Source: Cotesia glomerata
Taxonomy: Eukaryota; Arthropoda; Insecta; Hymenoptera; Braconidae
Length of the DNA: 64,000 nt
Assembly (NCBI RefSeq): GCF_020080835.1
Contig: NC_058164.1
Location: forward strand, 3,242,666-3,306,665
Direction: 5' to 3'
Below are positions 1 to 11,570 of this stretch, piece by piece; position 1 is the stretch's first letter, and the number at the start of each line of letters is the position of its first letter. The notes beneath the pieces were generated by a model that worked only from the letters and a program-made list of their open reading frames with translations, did no database searches and was not told where the DNA came from. The position numbers and the translations under genes were made by a program.

Positions 1-279
1 GGAATGGTTCTCATAATGGTACAGGAATGGTTACTATAATTATAGGAATGATTGCTATACAATTATAGGAACCATTCCTATAATATTATAGGAAATATTC
101 CCATAATATTAAAGGAATGGTTCCTATATTATTATGGGAATTATTCCCATGATGGTATAGGAAGGATAACTAGAATATTATAGGAATCATTCCTATACCA
201 TTATGGGAATCATTCTCAAAATGAAATAAAGATAAAATCTTCGTGCGGAGTGCGTTCGAAATGATTCCTTTAATATATA

Positions 280-1429
280 CACGGAAAAAAAAAAATTAGG
301 GCAGCCACATGATTCTCATGTTGTAGGCAATAATAGTTAAAACAACAATAATAATTAAATAATAATAATAATCTATATTATTAAGAGAATAAGCAAAATT
401 TTGTGGCCAGTGTATTTATGTGATAAAATGGGTTTTTGCTTGGAGTTGTGCCTTTCCAAAGTTTCATATCATTCTCTCCAATAGTCAATTTATTATAATA
501 AGAATTTAGGCTGCATTCGTAAATGCTCTGTGTCTAGATACATAATGAAGAAATGACTATGTATCTGGTAAACTATTGACATTTTTGAAGATATAAGCTC
601 ATCCCGATGTTACACTCATCAAGAGCTTTCATTTGAGTACCCATATGCATTTTTGATATATTTTTCATATATACATATATATAATATATATAAATATATA
701 AAATACATGAAAATTGATGTGGGTACTCAAATGAAAGGTCTCGATGAGTGTAATGTCGGGATGAGCTTATATCTTTAAAAATGTCAATAATTCACAAGAT
801 ACAAGGTCATTTCTTAATTATTGATATTTTTAAAAATATAAGCTTGTGTTGATGTTACACTTATCAAGAGCTTTTATTTGAGTACCCACATGCATTTTTG
901 ATATATTTTTCATATATACATATATATAATATATATAAATATATAAAATATATGAAAAATTGATGTGGGTATTCAAATGAAAGGTCTCGATGAGTGTAAC
1001 ATCAATATGGGCTTATATCTTTAAAAATGTCAATAGTTCACACGATACAAGGTCATTTCTCAATTATATGTTTAGAGATAGAGCATTTTCGAATGCAACC
1101 TAAATATCTATTATAAATTGACTATCATGATAAATTGACTATCGACGAGAATGATATGAAACCTTGAAAAGGCACAAATTCATGTCAAGTCCTTTGCAAT
1201 GACACTAAATTTCACTAAAAAATTGATTTCATCATGTGACTATCCAGGAGACAAAATTGTTCTTATTCTCTTAATAATATAAATTATTACTATGATTATT
1301 ATTATTTAATCATTATTGTTGTTTTAACTATTATTGCCTGCCACATGAAAATCATGTTGCTGTCACATGAAAGTCATGTATCTTCCACAGGAATGTATCA
1401 TGTCGCAGCCCCAACTTTTTTTTTCCGTG
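280..1429. mobile_element. W7 TA-flanked element inserted in W1
   Basis: Ends are CACGGAAAAAAA on the left and TTTTTTTTCCGTG on the right, each next to TA (278-279 and 1430-1431), consistent with a TA target-site duplication. Subterminal sequence carries repeats of a palindromic word CACATGAAAATCATGT on the right and CACATGATTCTCATGT on the left. The centre (about 372-1283) is a HelP element. No coding sequence seen. Confidence 0.75.
372..1283. mobile_element. HelP Helitron-like element, head-to-head form with two hairpin units
   Basis: Starts A|TCTATATTATTAAGAG like the 5' end of the other HelP copies. The right end at about 1281 is an inverted version of the same 5' end (CTTAATAATATA). The CTAG 3' end and its terminal hairpin are missing, so this copy has two heads and no tail. 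Between the heads lie two long self-complementary units (about 573-788 and 818-1033) with arms holding GAGTACCCACAT and ATGTGGGTACTC. A fold-back or abortive rolling-circle product is one explanation (inference). Confidence 0.65.
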
Positions 1430-1711
1430 TAGGATTTAAACCTATATATAGTGGGAACCATTCCTATACTATTATGGGAATGGTTCCCATAAATTATGGA
1501 AACCATTCCTATTATAGTATAGGAACAATTCCTATAGCATTATGGGAACTATTCCCATAATATTATAGGAATAGTTCCCATAATATTATGGGATTAGTTC
1601 CCACAATGATATAGGAATAGTTTCTATAATAGTATAGGAATTATTCCTATAGCATTATGGGAACCATTCCCATAATGGGATAGGAATAGTTCCCATAATT
1701 TTCTTTCCGTG

Positions 1712-2534
1712 TACCTTAATTCACTTCATCGAATTCCTTAACTTAATTCATATTGTATAATTATTTCATAACTAAAATTATATTAGCTAATTCTAAAATG
1801 TATTGTTTTAATTTATAAAAAACTAATTCAAAAATGTTATACTTTAATTAATAAAATTGCTCACTATTAATGTAATACTTTGTACTTTACGGCCCTTAGG
1901 GAACACTTGTTCTAGGGTCGATTGAATTGAATAAATAAAAAAAAAAAATATATATTTTATCTGTAAATTTTACGTAAAATGTTAATATAAAATTTACGAA
2001 AAAGTATGTACTTTTTTTTATAATCTTATCTGTTGAAAAATATATTTTATCTGTAAATTTTACAAAGTTTTTTATGTGGTTGGTTTTGTAATCAAACCAA
2101 CGATATGATGAAGAATAATAGACTAGACCGCACAAGTAAACACTGATAAAATTAACAATAACAATTGAGTGCTGTTGAAACATGAGCGGCAATAACAGAC
2201 TAATTTAAAGCGCAAGCAAAAATTTAAGTGTCTAATTAGTTAGCACAGTATACAAAGAGAATATTGTAGGTTCTACACTGTAAATCTTGTAGCCTCAGGC
2301 AAAATACGCCGGGAGTACGCTTTTCTCATCTCCTCTTTCGGTTCTGTCTGTGTACAAGTTTGTGTGTATGTATACGAGTATACACCTTTACTCAACTTTC
2401 TGTACAATATATCTCTTTGCATCCAAAGACAAAAGGTGTCTTAATTGCTGACGACTATCTCGGGTCGAGTCACCCTTATATTTCATAAGAAATTAGTTAT
2501 GTTGCAAAGAAATAAATGAGAGTTAATTAATATA
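1712..2534. other. Non-repetitive AT-rich stretch, no gene seen
   Basis: No repeat shared with the rest of the window. The portion 2265-2480 has higher GC and mixed composition, unlike the surrounding A/T runs, but holds no convincing ORF or splice pair. The 98-aa reverse ORF at 1896-2192 is low-complexity and probably chance. Confidence 0.4.
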
Positions 2535-3060
2535 ATCCGAACAAAAACAGTTTCACTGTAAAAAAGTCGCGCCAAGTCCACGTTCATAAGACTATTAGGA
2601 AAAAAAAATTTTTTTTTTTCTTTACAAAAAGATACAAAATAAAAAAATTAAAAAATCTAAGTAACCGATATGATTGTTTATGATTTTCGGAAATTAAAAA
2701 AAATTTTATTGTAAATTTAAATATAAAAAAAAAATTTTAGAACGTATTTAGTGTGCGTGGTTGCAAAATATTTTACTTTTAATGAAATTCGTAAAATCTA
2801 TTTACTAGGACTTTAAAAAAATTGAAATACACAATGACGCACACCAAGTACGTTCTAAAAACTTTTTTTTAATTTTTAAATTTACAATAAAATTTTTTTT
2901 AATTTCCGAAAATCATAAACAATCATATCGGTTACTTAGATTTTTTAATTTTTTTATTTTGTATCTTTTTGTAAAGAAAAAAAAATTTTTTTTTTCCTAA
3001 TAGTCTTATGAACGTGGACTTGGCGCGATCTTTTTACAGTGAAACTGTTTTTGTTCGGAT
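2535..3060. mobile_element. A1 long-inverted-repeat element, copy 1
   Basis: The two halves are near-perfect inverted repeats of about 210 bp, from ATCCGAACAAAAACAGTTTC at the left to the complement at 3041-3060. They surround a spacer of about 100 bp that has GTGTGCGT and ACGCACAC at its own edges. Copy 2 at 63179-63703 is almost identical, and a right-half-only copy lies at 49458-49669. Non-coding; the RNA would form a very long hairpin. No target duplication is obvious, so the superfamily is unknown. Confidence 0.8.
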
Positions 3061-3480
3061 TTTAGTATTTTTTGTAATTATAATGAAAATTTACAATTGA
3101 TAACAACTTAAATCTCGTGTTGACTGCATTTTTTACTGCAAACTATCCCCTTGAAGCTACAGTTTATGTAGATGTAATTCCAGTGCACCCTGGCGGCCAT
3201 AGATGCAAGCTACGAATCACTTTTTTTTACTGTAGTTGCGTGTCTATAGGAAGGATTACTACACATATTCATTTTATCTAGTCTGTGGCGCTGATATTCC
3301 CCATCGAAAAAAAGTCAGGATCGAAATTTCTGGGCTTACTATAGTTTGTGCTGATAAAATTTAATAATTTTAAGTGAATTAAGTGTTATAATTGATTATA
3401 ATTAATTAATATCAGTAAAATAAAGTATAAATTACTTTTATAATATATCATTTTGGAAAAAGGAGAACCATATAATTAAA
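3061..3480. other. Unique AT-rich stretch, nothing assigned
   Basis: No shared repeat and no ORF of note. Bases 3150-3360 are compositionally mixed and could be old unique DNA. Confidence 0.3.
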
Positions 3481-3484
3481 TAAA

Positions 3485-3605
3485 ATTTTGCAACCTCGAA
3501 ATACCGTTCTGCTTACAGTAAACACAGTCGGTAGTCTGGCGCTCCGTTTACAACGGGATTTTTGAACGGAACTTGGCGCCAGATTCTACCGAATCTGTGG
3601 ATCAA
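3485..3605. repeat. H1 dispersed hairpin repeat, copy 1
   Basis: CGTTCTGCTTACAGTA is followed by an inverted pair: TCGGTAGTCTGGCGC at about 3528-3542 and GGCGCCAGATTCTACCGA at about 3576-3593. The reverse complement of the same block recurs at 60518-60606, so this is a dispersed repeat or transposon end. No reading frame. Confidence 0.55.
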
Positions 3606-3918
3606 GGAATAACTCTTTTATATTTTAAAGAGAATACAGGGAAGTGCATTTAAGACTAAGAGAAAGTATTAATTGTCATTTATTATTTTATTTTGATTTA
3701 TTTAAAGGGTGATTAAAATAAAATAGTTAAAATTTAACACCAACTTTAAGAAATAGAAGCGAGGGCGTAGGGAAATAGTAAATTTTGACCAGTAGGATAA
3801 TGACAGTCTTGGATGATAGCGGGGAAAGTGACGAAAATAATCACATGAGTTATAGCATTTATTTATCCACGTAAAAAAAATTTTAGTTTAATTTAAAATT
3901 TTTTTAGGATGAAAAGAT
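3602..3918. other. Unique AT-rich stretch, no gene seen
   Basis: No ORF, RNA gene or shared repeat recognised between the H1 hairpin and the LINE fragment. Confidence 0.3.
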
Positions 3919-4335
3919 ACATATTTATAAAGCATTGTATCTTTATCAAAAGCCTCTAATTATACGAGACAAAAATTCTTGAGCCTCGACTACGTCGAGG
4001 AGATATTCGTCAAGACTATCTTGACTTACCGGTTTATCATTCAGGTAAGTATGAAAAATCATTTTTAATATCTTCGATTAAAATCTGGAATCAATTGCCA
4101 GTTGATTGTACGATGTTAGCAACCTTTAAGGAGTTTCGAACGGCTTGTAATCAATATTTTTTAGAATTGGATAGATTATAATTTGTATTCATTGTTATAT
4201 TATTTGATGATGATTGAGTAATTGAGTGAGTGTTAAACACACTACTTTATATATTATATTATTAAGATTTTTTTTTATCAATTTTGGATGGCCGCAAGAA
4301 GCTTTGACTTCATGGTCAATTAAATAAATAAATTA
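3919..4335 (+). pseudogene. LINE (non-LTR retrotransposon) ORF2 3' end, 5'-truncated and frameshifted
   Basis: Bases 3981-4181 encode about 66 residues ending in a stop, including RRGDIRQDYL, KSFLISSIKIWNQLPVDCT and FKEFRTACNQYF. These align with the C-terminal end of the LINE fragment at 22943-23479 (RRGDDRQDLL, IRAWNKLPIDCT, FKEFRSSCFNFY). The preceding bases 3920-3980 continue the same protein (IYKALYLYQKPLIIRD) in another frame and end in TGA, so there is a frameshift near 3978. The 3' UTR ends with GGATGGCCGCAAGAAGC and a TAAATAAATAAAT tail. The same GATGGCCGCAAG box lies at the 3' end of the 22.7-kb copy. The C-terminal signature W-N-x-L-P-x-D-C-T fits CR1/Jockey-like insect LINEs; the exact clade is not decided. 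Dead copy. Confidence 0.85.
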
Positions 4336-5974
4336 TAATATAATTATTTACTGATAGTTTATTTTTGTACAAAAAATCATTGAATATTTTATATTGACCC
4401 TCAATAATTTTTTTTTCCAAATCTAAACAATCATCGAGAAATTTTGACTGTAAATTTTTGGAGTAAAAATTTACCTAAAAAAAATTTTTACCTTTGAAAT
4501 CGAAAATTTTTTGTCACTTTCACACTGAAATAAAAAAAAATTCATAAGAAAAATTCTTGAATTAAATTTCTCGGTCAAAAAATGTTTCCACTTTAATCAA
4601 AACGATGAAGCTCTTCGTAATAATTTTTTTTGGTTTATACATTTTTAAAAAATTATATTTCATATCTTTTAGTAAAAATCCAAAGCTGGTAATGAATTTT
4701 TAATTGAGACTGAAATTAAAATTAATCTGGGAGTTTTTTTTTATTTTTGTAACAAATGAATTACTATAAAATTAATTATGAAAACTAAAACGAAAACTTT
4801 TTCAAGAACTAGAGCAAAAATTGTTTGATTAATAGCTTTAAAATTAAAATGGAAAAAAATAGTTTCTAAAAATGAAATCATTTGCATTAAACACTACAAT
4901 AAATAAGACTGTAAGTGAATAACGTAAAAAATAACGTGTACATCGCAGCTAAATCCACATGGGATTCATCGTAGGTATTTCCGCAGCGAGGCATAGTGTT
5001 ATGCTAAAGTTATGGTTATGACAAAAAATCCGGAGAAAAAAGAGGTGAAAAATAATTTCGTAGGTGATACATCACAAAAGTATGCAATTTTCGTGGATGA
5101 CTACTGTAGGTATACGGCGCAGAAAAGGCTGAAATGAAATTTAGCAGAAAAAAGCAAGAGAAATGCCGAGAATAAATTGTGCTTTTTACCTGAGCTTTTA
5201 ATACACGTTGCACTGACGTCGCGTCACAAATTTACTTTTACTTTTATTCTTTCTGTTTCGAGCTCTTTATCATCTTTATCACATATTATTATTTTTATTT
5301 CATTATTATTTTTATTCTGACGCTACACTCCCAGAAACAATAATAATAAAGGCATTATATTTTATTAATGGTAGAAAAAGACAAGATAGCGGTTTCTTTG
5401 AATAAATTACAAAGCGCTGTCACGACCAATTTTAATATTTGCCGTCTACTCCATAATCTTTTAAAGAAACTGATGGAAAATTCGATAAAGAAAAAAAAAC
5501 TATAATTATTCGATTAAAACTTTTTTAGATTTATTCTTTAAATTTTTTACAGTTACTATACTTTTTTATATAAAAATAGTACAGTGCAAAGTCAAGTTTA
5601 GACGTTGATTCAGACAGTAAAGAAAAGATAAATAAAGAATGGTCTAAAGAAATTTTTGAGTTTCCGACGTCTGACTCGAGTGTACTTAGACTACCAGGAA
5701 TGCGGCTGACACTTGTCTGACTTATACCACTCACCTTTTATTTATATTGCAATTTAAATCTTTAAATTTTTTCTTTTCTACTAAAATAACTGACAATTCA
5801 AAGAAAATTACTATATTAATAAAGTTTATTTAAAAAACGCGAAACAAGAAGAATTTTTTAATATTTTAATTTTATTGTTTGGTAATTGTATAATTTTTTA
5901 TTTTACTTTAAAAAAATTTTTTAACTACTTATAAATCGATAACTTACAAAAAAACGTGTTTTTAAACAGTAACA
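4336..5974. other. Unique AT-rich stretch, no gene seen
   Basis: Mostly A/T runs. Around 4930-5230 composition is more mixed and a 65-aa reverse ORF exists (5016-5213), but it has no recognisable domain and no supporting splice or start context. No RNA gene seen. Confidence 0.3.
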
Positions 5975-6250
5975 CACTGATAGAAGGATTTAGTTCTATT
6001 TAATAAGATTTAGTAACAGATACTAAATGATTTAGTAACAAACTTTTCATTACCAAATATTTAGTAATAGGTATTAAATCATTTATTAAAGCCCATTTAG
6101 TTCCACCAAATAAATATTTAGTAGTATTTAACAAATTATTTATTGGTACTCGATAAATCGTTTATTGGTATCAAAGAAATTAATTTTTTAACTAATTTTA
6201 GCGTGTAACCTAACTTTTTAACTTAAAATAAATCAAAATAATTTAAAAAA

Positions 6251-6937
6251 TTAGGAAAACGGTTGACCTTGAAGGCCATCCATGCAACTTCCCGCTAATT
6301 TCATACTTAGTCGCTTAAAATTGCACCAATGACGTTTTTGAGCTCTTCGAGCTCAAAAATACAATTTATGGGTTATTTTGAGCTCTCCGAGCTCAAAGAG
6401 ATTGCTTTCCTATCCTTTAAAGCTCTTCGAGCTCAAAAGTCTGATAGAGATTTGATAAGACACTATTTTTTGAATTTTTAAACCACAATAACTTTTGAAT
6501 GAATAAACCGATTTTTACGCGGTTAGAAGCATTCGACGCAGTTTTTCAAGCCTCACAAAGAATCTCAAATTTTGAATTGATCGCGCTAGGAATTTTGGAG
6601 TTATTCCGAAAAAACACTTTTTTCGGTTTTCTTTCGTTCACGATATCTCTCGAATGAATCAACCGATTTTGACCGGACTGGTAGCGATCGACGTGGTTTT
6701 TTGAGGTTAAGAGCTGATTAGTTTTTGGAATTGAACTATTAAGCCGTTTAAAAGTTATTCCAAAAAAACCACATTTGAAAAAAATGTTTTTTTCAGTTTT
6801 TTGAAGATTTCTCAAAATCTATTGATCTGAATCGGTCCAAATAGTTTTCAAAATCTAAGTTTGGTCAAGCCCTTTCGAATGGCACCAACCGCGATGAAAT
6901 CGGTCAAGCCGTTCAAAAGTTATAAGCGGTTCACATA

Positions 6938-6997
<60 letters not shown>

Positions 6998-7146
6998 GAC
7001 GCCGTGACAACCTCGCGGGGATAGTCAGGTAAGCTTCCTGTGACCTTCAAACGTCGAGATCTGATGAAAACTCGATTTTTGGAAAACGGGGTGAAAACAA
7101 TAACTTCCCGATTTTTGAAAATCTTCGATTTTCGTAGCGGGAAGTT
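6251..7146 (-). mobile_element. R1 repeat, copy 1 (reverse of the 60-63 kb copies)
   Basis: Begins TTAGGAAAACGGTTGACC, passes AACTTCCCGCTA, and ends TAGCGGGAAGTT. Internal sequence is a degenerate series of phrases such as ACTTTTGAACGG and ACCGATTT, an (AC)n tract at 6942-6993, and CAAACGTCGAGATCTGATG. Three palindromes of the form GAGCTCTTCGAGCTC lie at about 6339, 6382 and 6419. A reverse ORF at 6546-6815 (89 aa) shares FFGITFKRL and VNERKPKK with an ORF in the copy at 61000-61224. The element is otherwise non-coding. Confidence 0.7.
6942..6993. repeat. (AC)n microsatellite inside R1
   Basis: About 25 uninterrupted AC units. The same position in the R1 copies at 60.8 and 62.6 kb holds (TG)n, so the tract is a conserved part of the element rather than a chance expansion. 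Confidence 0.95.
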
Positions 7147-7615
7147 AATAAATAATTTTAAGTAAAAATATAAGGTATTATGAAGAAAAGAATGTCATTA
7201 AATTATATTTTTTTGTTTGAAACATTTATAAAATTTAAAATTAAACAAGTTTTTAACATATCATTAATAGACTATTTGAAAAATGTAAACTAAACTCCAC
7301 TGAGAAAAGACATAAATAGAAGACATTTATTGGGAGTGTTTTTAAAGTTGCACGGACAGTACCCCGTAAGTCATAATAGAATCTAAATTTTTTTTTTCAT
7401 TAAAATTAAAAATTTAAATACGAAAATTCATTACAATAATGTAACCGTTACCTAACATTATTATTAATTAAAATAATTTAATAATTTAATTAACAAAAAC
7501 AATAAATAGTCAACGTTTGAGTCAAGTATTTTTTCACAAAACGTGGACCTGGCAACACTGCGCTTAACAGCTGTTTATATTTATCCCACCGTGTAGTGTT
7601 AAGTTGAAAAACATA

Positions 7616-8780
7616 CACTGAGAAAACAGTTTGTTTGGCTCAAATGCGCAGATTTATTTGAAATAAATTAAAAATATATATTTAATGTTAACAAATTTCT
7701 TTTATTCAAATATATATTACTTTGAATCAAATACTACCTCGTTTTGGTTTATTTAACTGAATCGACTCATTTATTTCATTTAAATAAAGATTTGTTAACT
7801 ATTAACAAATCTCACTTTAAGTAAATTACGCTTGGTGTCGCTACGGTCGCCGCTGTTATTTCTCGACGTGATTTGTAAAAAATAAATAATGAAAATTAAC
7901 TCAGTTTACAAATTTATTTTGTTTAATTTTTGTAGAAATAAATAAAATAAAAAAAAAAATATATATATATATGCTTAGACAAATATGTATTGAAATAGTT
8001 AACTATAATAGACATTAATAATTATGATGCTGAAGTTAGCAGACAGCTGTCAATTTTTTTAATTTTTATTACAGATGATCAACGATAAAAAACATATTTT
8101 AATGCACTTGTAATTTTTTTTTTAATTTTTAGACGTGGAACTTTTCAATTAAAATTTTTTCGTGATAATTTTATTATTATAAAAGTCCTAAAAATTGACA
8201 GATGTCTGTTAATTTATGAAAATTAAGTTAGCCGTCATCTAAAAATTTTTAGAATTTTTTTTATTGAAAAAATTGTTACAAAAGAAATTTTTTTAAAAAA
8301 CTTCATTCGTAAAAAACTTGAAAAATTATAAGTGCAATTTTAAAAAAATATTTTCTAGATCTAATTTAATAAATAAAAAAAAAAATTAAAAATTAAAAAC
8401 GTCGACTAACTTTATATTATTATTGTTAATTTCAGTATAATTAATAATTCCAAAAGAATTGCCCATTTAACCCCAAACGTTCAATATGTCTACTTTTACT
8501 ACTTTCTTAACCTAAAACTAAAAATCATTGCTTCGAGTATATTCAAACATACCATTTATTTATAGTTAACAAATCTGATTTGGTTGAAATATATCATTGT
8601 TAGCACCAAAGAAATATTTGTTAACTATAAACAAATCTGGATTTCATTCAAATATACTGTAACTTTGTCTCAAATAAATCAATTTATTTGTATCAAATAA
8701 ATATTTCTTGTGATTTTAAATAAGAGATTTATTTATAGTTAACGAGCCTCATTTCATTTAAATGAACTGTTTTCTCAGTG
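7616..8780. mobile_element. W4 TA-flanked element inside W3
   Basis: Ends CACTGAGAAAACAGTTTGTT and GAACTGTTTTCTCAGTG are inverted repeats, each next to TA. Both arms are rich in AAATATATTTGAATAAAT-like words and GTTAACAAATCT/AGATTTGTTAAC. The middle (7826-7870) has a short GC-richer part, CTTGGTGTCGCTACGGTCGC. No coding region. Confidence 0.75.
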
Positions 8781-9340
8781 TAACCCGCAAAAATACATAG
8801 GAATTATTAAAATTCAAAATTCGTGCGTTATATTCTGTGCAACGTTGCCACACTGCGCTGAATCACGTGGTTTATTTATTTTTAAATATGTCGGACTGAA
8901 ATTTTCGTAAATTTCTCATCTTTTGCATTAAAATATCTTTAAAAGCCTTCGTCAGAAAATTTTCATTTTATTTTTGACGTATTCTACGAAAGTTGATTGA
9001 CTGAAAAAGATGTTTTTTGTTTTTTAATCTTCCTATGAGGTAGTTACATAAATCGATATATGTGCAATCCGCCAATAGTCTCTATATGCTACATGTTAAA
9101 TTTCAATTTTTTAATAATTTATTAAACGATAACCCTTCGTCACATCTATTTCAAAAAATTAATTTAGACATATGAAATAGCAATTCATAACATATCAAAA
9201 AGTTAGCTTCTGATCATTACAAGTGCATTAGTGTCCGAACAACCTTAAAGGTTTGATATATCTCCCAAAATCGAGCTGAATAAAATAATCTAAGTCAGTA
9301 AATAGGTTATGTATCACATAAACATTGGAATTAAAGCATA

Positions 9341-10309
9341 CCCTCGCGGTTTTGATGATGCCGTAAAAATACCGTAATTTTTCGGCATTTATGTTCATGC
9401 CGTATATTTACCGTTATAATTCGGTAATAATGCGGTTAAACTATAGTTGTTTTGGCCAGTTTTTATACTGTAGTTATCCAGTATATATACTGCACTTATG
9501 CTGTACAGTTACCAATAATATACTATACAGTTACCGCATTAATGCCCAAATTTTACCCAAAAAATTCCAAATAATGACCGTAATAATACATTAATTTTGC
9601 CGAATATTTTCTGACATAATGGACAATTATTGAAAATTTAGTTTTATTTTTAGTTCACTTCTATGTTAGAAATGAATAAAATGAAAAATTTCAAATTTTG
9701 CTTTTTATTCTCCATCGCTACTTTGCAAAAACAAATACTGTTTTTGAATAAAAAATATGTAGAATATTATTTTTTAATTAGGTATTTAGCGATAATTAAT
9801 ATAAAATAATACATATGATAAGTAAATATATTCTAATTTTAATTTCAATTTTTAATTTCTCACTTAGAAAATTGCAAATTTTCTAAAATCGAAAAATTAT
9901 ATTGTTTCACATATATAATTATATTATTTAATTTTAAATATGCTTATTGTAAGATGGACGGTGTGGCTTAATGTATATAGAATAAGCAAAAAAACAATAT
10001 GGTATAGACCGGGTAGCTCAAATGGTAGAGTAGCCGACATGTCCCCAGGAGGTTCTAGGTTCGAATCCCAGTCCGAGCGTTATTTAATTTGACACCATTT
10101 TTTAAATATGGTTTTAATACAGTCATTTTACCGCCTTATTACCGTAAATACGCCGCATTTTCAGCATAAATGTATCGCATTTTTACGGTAAATGTTCCGT
10201 AATTTTTCGATAAAAAAACTGACCAAAACAACCGAAAAAATGCTGAAAAAATACCGCATTAATACTGTATAATTGCGACATTTTTTCGGCATTTACAAAA
10301 CCGCTAGGG
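9341..10309. mobile_element. W5 element, copy 1, with a tRNA-like core
   Basis: Terminal inverted repeats CCCTCGCGGTTTT and AAAACCGCTAGGG are flanked by TA on both sides. Arms are full of the word TTACGGTAA/GCGGTA in both orientations. A tRNA-like segment occupies the centre (10007-10079), preceded by TAAGATGGACGGTGT. The copy at 48601-49686 has the same plan. The 67-aa ORF at 9391 is a by-product of the repeat words. Confidence 0.75.
10007..10079 (+). pseudogene. tRNA-like module (degenerate) in W5 copy 1
   Basis: GGTAGCTCAAATGGTAGAG matches a tRNA D-arm and A box, and AGGTTCGAATCCCAG matches a T-arm and B box, with tRNA-like spacing. The anticodon arm and acceptor stem do not pair well, so it is a tRNA pseudogene or SINE-type promoter, not a working tRNA. 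Upstream TAAGATGGACGGTG is shared with the modules at 49.0 and 52.3 kb. Confidence 0.75.
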
Positions 10310-10689
10310 TAGCCATCTACCGACAATACTTACCTAATAAATATTTAGTGCCTGTTACTAAATGTTATTTGGTGAAAATAAATATTTATATCCATGTAAT
10401 AAGGCTTTGTTCATTTAAAGAAATCATTTATTAAACTGTAACAAATATTATTGATAGGTACAAAATATTTGTTTCTCCCAAATAAATGAATAAAAATTTT
10501 GTTACTAAATCAGTTTAGTACTCCGTACTGAATTTTTCTATCAGTGCAGTAATAAATCAAACAGAAAAAAAATTTATGCTTTATTATATTAATTATCGTT
10601 GGTCCTGATTATGATCATAATTATAATTGGGATTATGGTGAACTGAAAATAGAGGTATAAGAAAAAAAAAACTATAAATCAAATGACAA

Positions 10690-10925
10690 TGAATGAAAAT
10701 TTAGCCAATCGATATTACGGCGGTCGTAGGTCTCTATTATTGAAGCGATAAAGCGGTTGACGCGAAATTGCAGAATTATGGACCACGGCCGACAGTATTG
10801 TCGCATTATCAGAGGCGCGGGCAGTGTGCCCGGAGCCAAAGCCTCCAACCTTTATGGATTCACACAATTGTCGCGATTCGGGTCCGCTAATGACAGTTAA
10901 ATATTTCCCGCTATCTCTGCGCTGT
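10690..10925. other. GC-rich unique island
   Basis: This stretch (for example GGCGCGGGCAGTGTGCCCGG near 10812) stands out against AT-rich flanks, is not repeated in the window, and has no long ORF. It could be a conserved non-coding element or part of an untranslated exon. GGCAGTGTGCC is a small palindrome. Function unknown. Confidence 0.4.
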
Positions 10926-11570
10926 TAATATTTTTTCTATTATTTATACATTTTTAATATATAATATTACATTTTTTTACCATATAATATTAAAAAATTC
11001 CAGTCCGGGGATTAAATTTCGAAAATATTTAATAACGCAAATTTCAATCAACTTGGACTTTATATTTTTTATTTTTTATTTCATATTCTCTGCTATTTTA
11101 AAATTTCTAAATAATTCAATTAAAATATATAATATAATAATATTTAATTCATTTAATAATAATATTTATTTTATATAATAGTATTTAATTTATTGCCCAT
11201 TATTAGGAGTACAATAGCGGACCCCCGTTCCGCTTAAAAACATTACAATCTTATTCCAATTCAATTAAAATAATACAGAAGAAATTTTTCTTTTTTTTTT
11301 CGAATCGAGAAGAATAGTTGATGTTAAGTTGATAGATAATGTAAATAAATAAATTAATAAATTAAATATTTGATGGCCTAGTATTGCAGAATACTGACAA
11401 TTATTACAATTATTATTATTTATTATTGATATTAATGATAATGTCGAAAGAATAAACAGTAATTAACAAAATTATCAGCAATCACGCTTAAATGATGATA
11501 TTACAGAATAATGTAGATTCAAGTGTATAAACAAGACCGTATGCCGAGCGATCAATAAGTGAAAGCAAAT
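10926..11570. other. Unique AT-rich stretch, nothing assigned
   Basis: Long A/T runs with TAATAATATTTA-type low complexity. No ORF, RNA or shared repeat. Confidence 0.3.

Larger units (their letters stand above)
1..1711. mobile_element. W1 miniature inverted-repeat element, left end outside window, split by W7
   Basis: The flanks (1-279 and 1432-1711) consist of repeated forward and reverse forms of a word like GGAATGGTTCCTATAATA, the same word that fills the W1 copies at 26.7 and 38.0 kb. The right end reads TTTCTTTCCGTG followed by TA, matching the CTCTCCGTG-TA ends of the other copies. The left end lies before base 1. The middle is replaced by the W7 element at 280-1429. Non-coding: the 71-aa ORF at 1345 only reads across the repeat words. 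TA-flanked CACGG ends suggest a Tc1/mariner-type non-autonomous element; this is inference, since no transposase is present. Confidence 0.7.
5975..10546. mobile_element. W3 element, opened by R1, W4 and W5 insertions
   Basis: The left end CACTGATAGAAGGATTTAGT and right end AATTTTTCTATCAGTG are inverted repeats flanked by CA on both sides. Arms (5975-6240 and 10316-10546) are dense in the word TTTAGTAA/TTACTAAA and AAATATTTAGT. A second W3 at 26454-29152 has the same CACTGATAGAAGG ends. Inserted material is R1 (6251-7146), W4 (7616-8780) and W5 (9341-10309). The stretches 7147-7615 and 8781-9339 are unassigned, so the two arms could alternatively belong to two separate events. Confidence 0.65.

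Noticed and set aside
6942..6993. CRISPR-like or satellite array
   Set aside because: Plain AC dinucleotide repeat within R1, with no spacers.
7299..7345. Another TA-flanked element starting CACTGAGAAAAGAC
   Set aside because: No matching right end was found; the motif may be a solo or degraded end.
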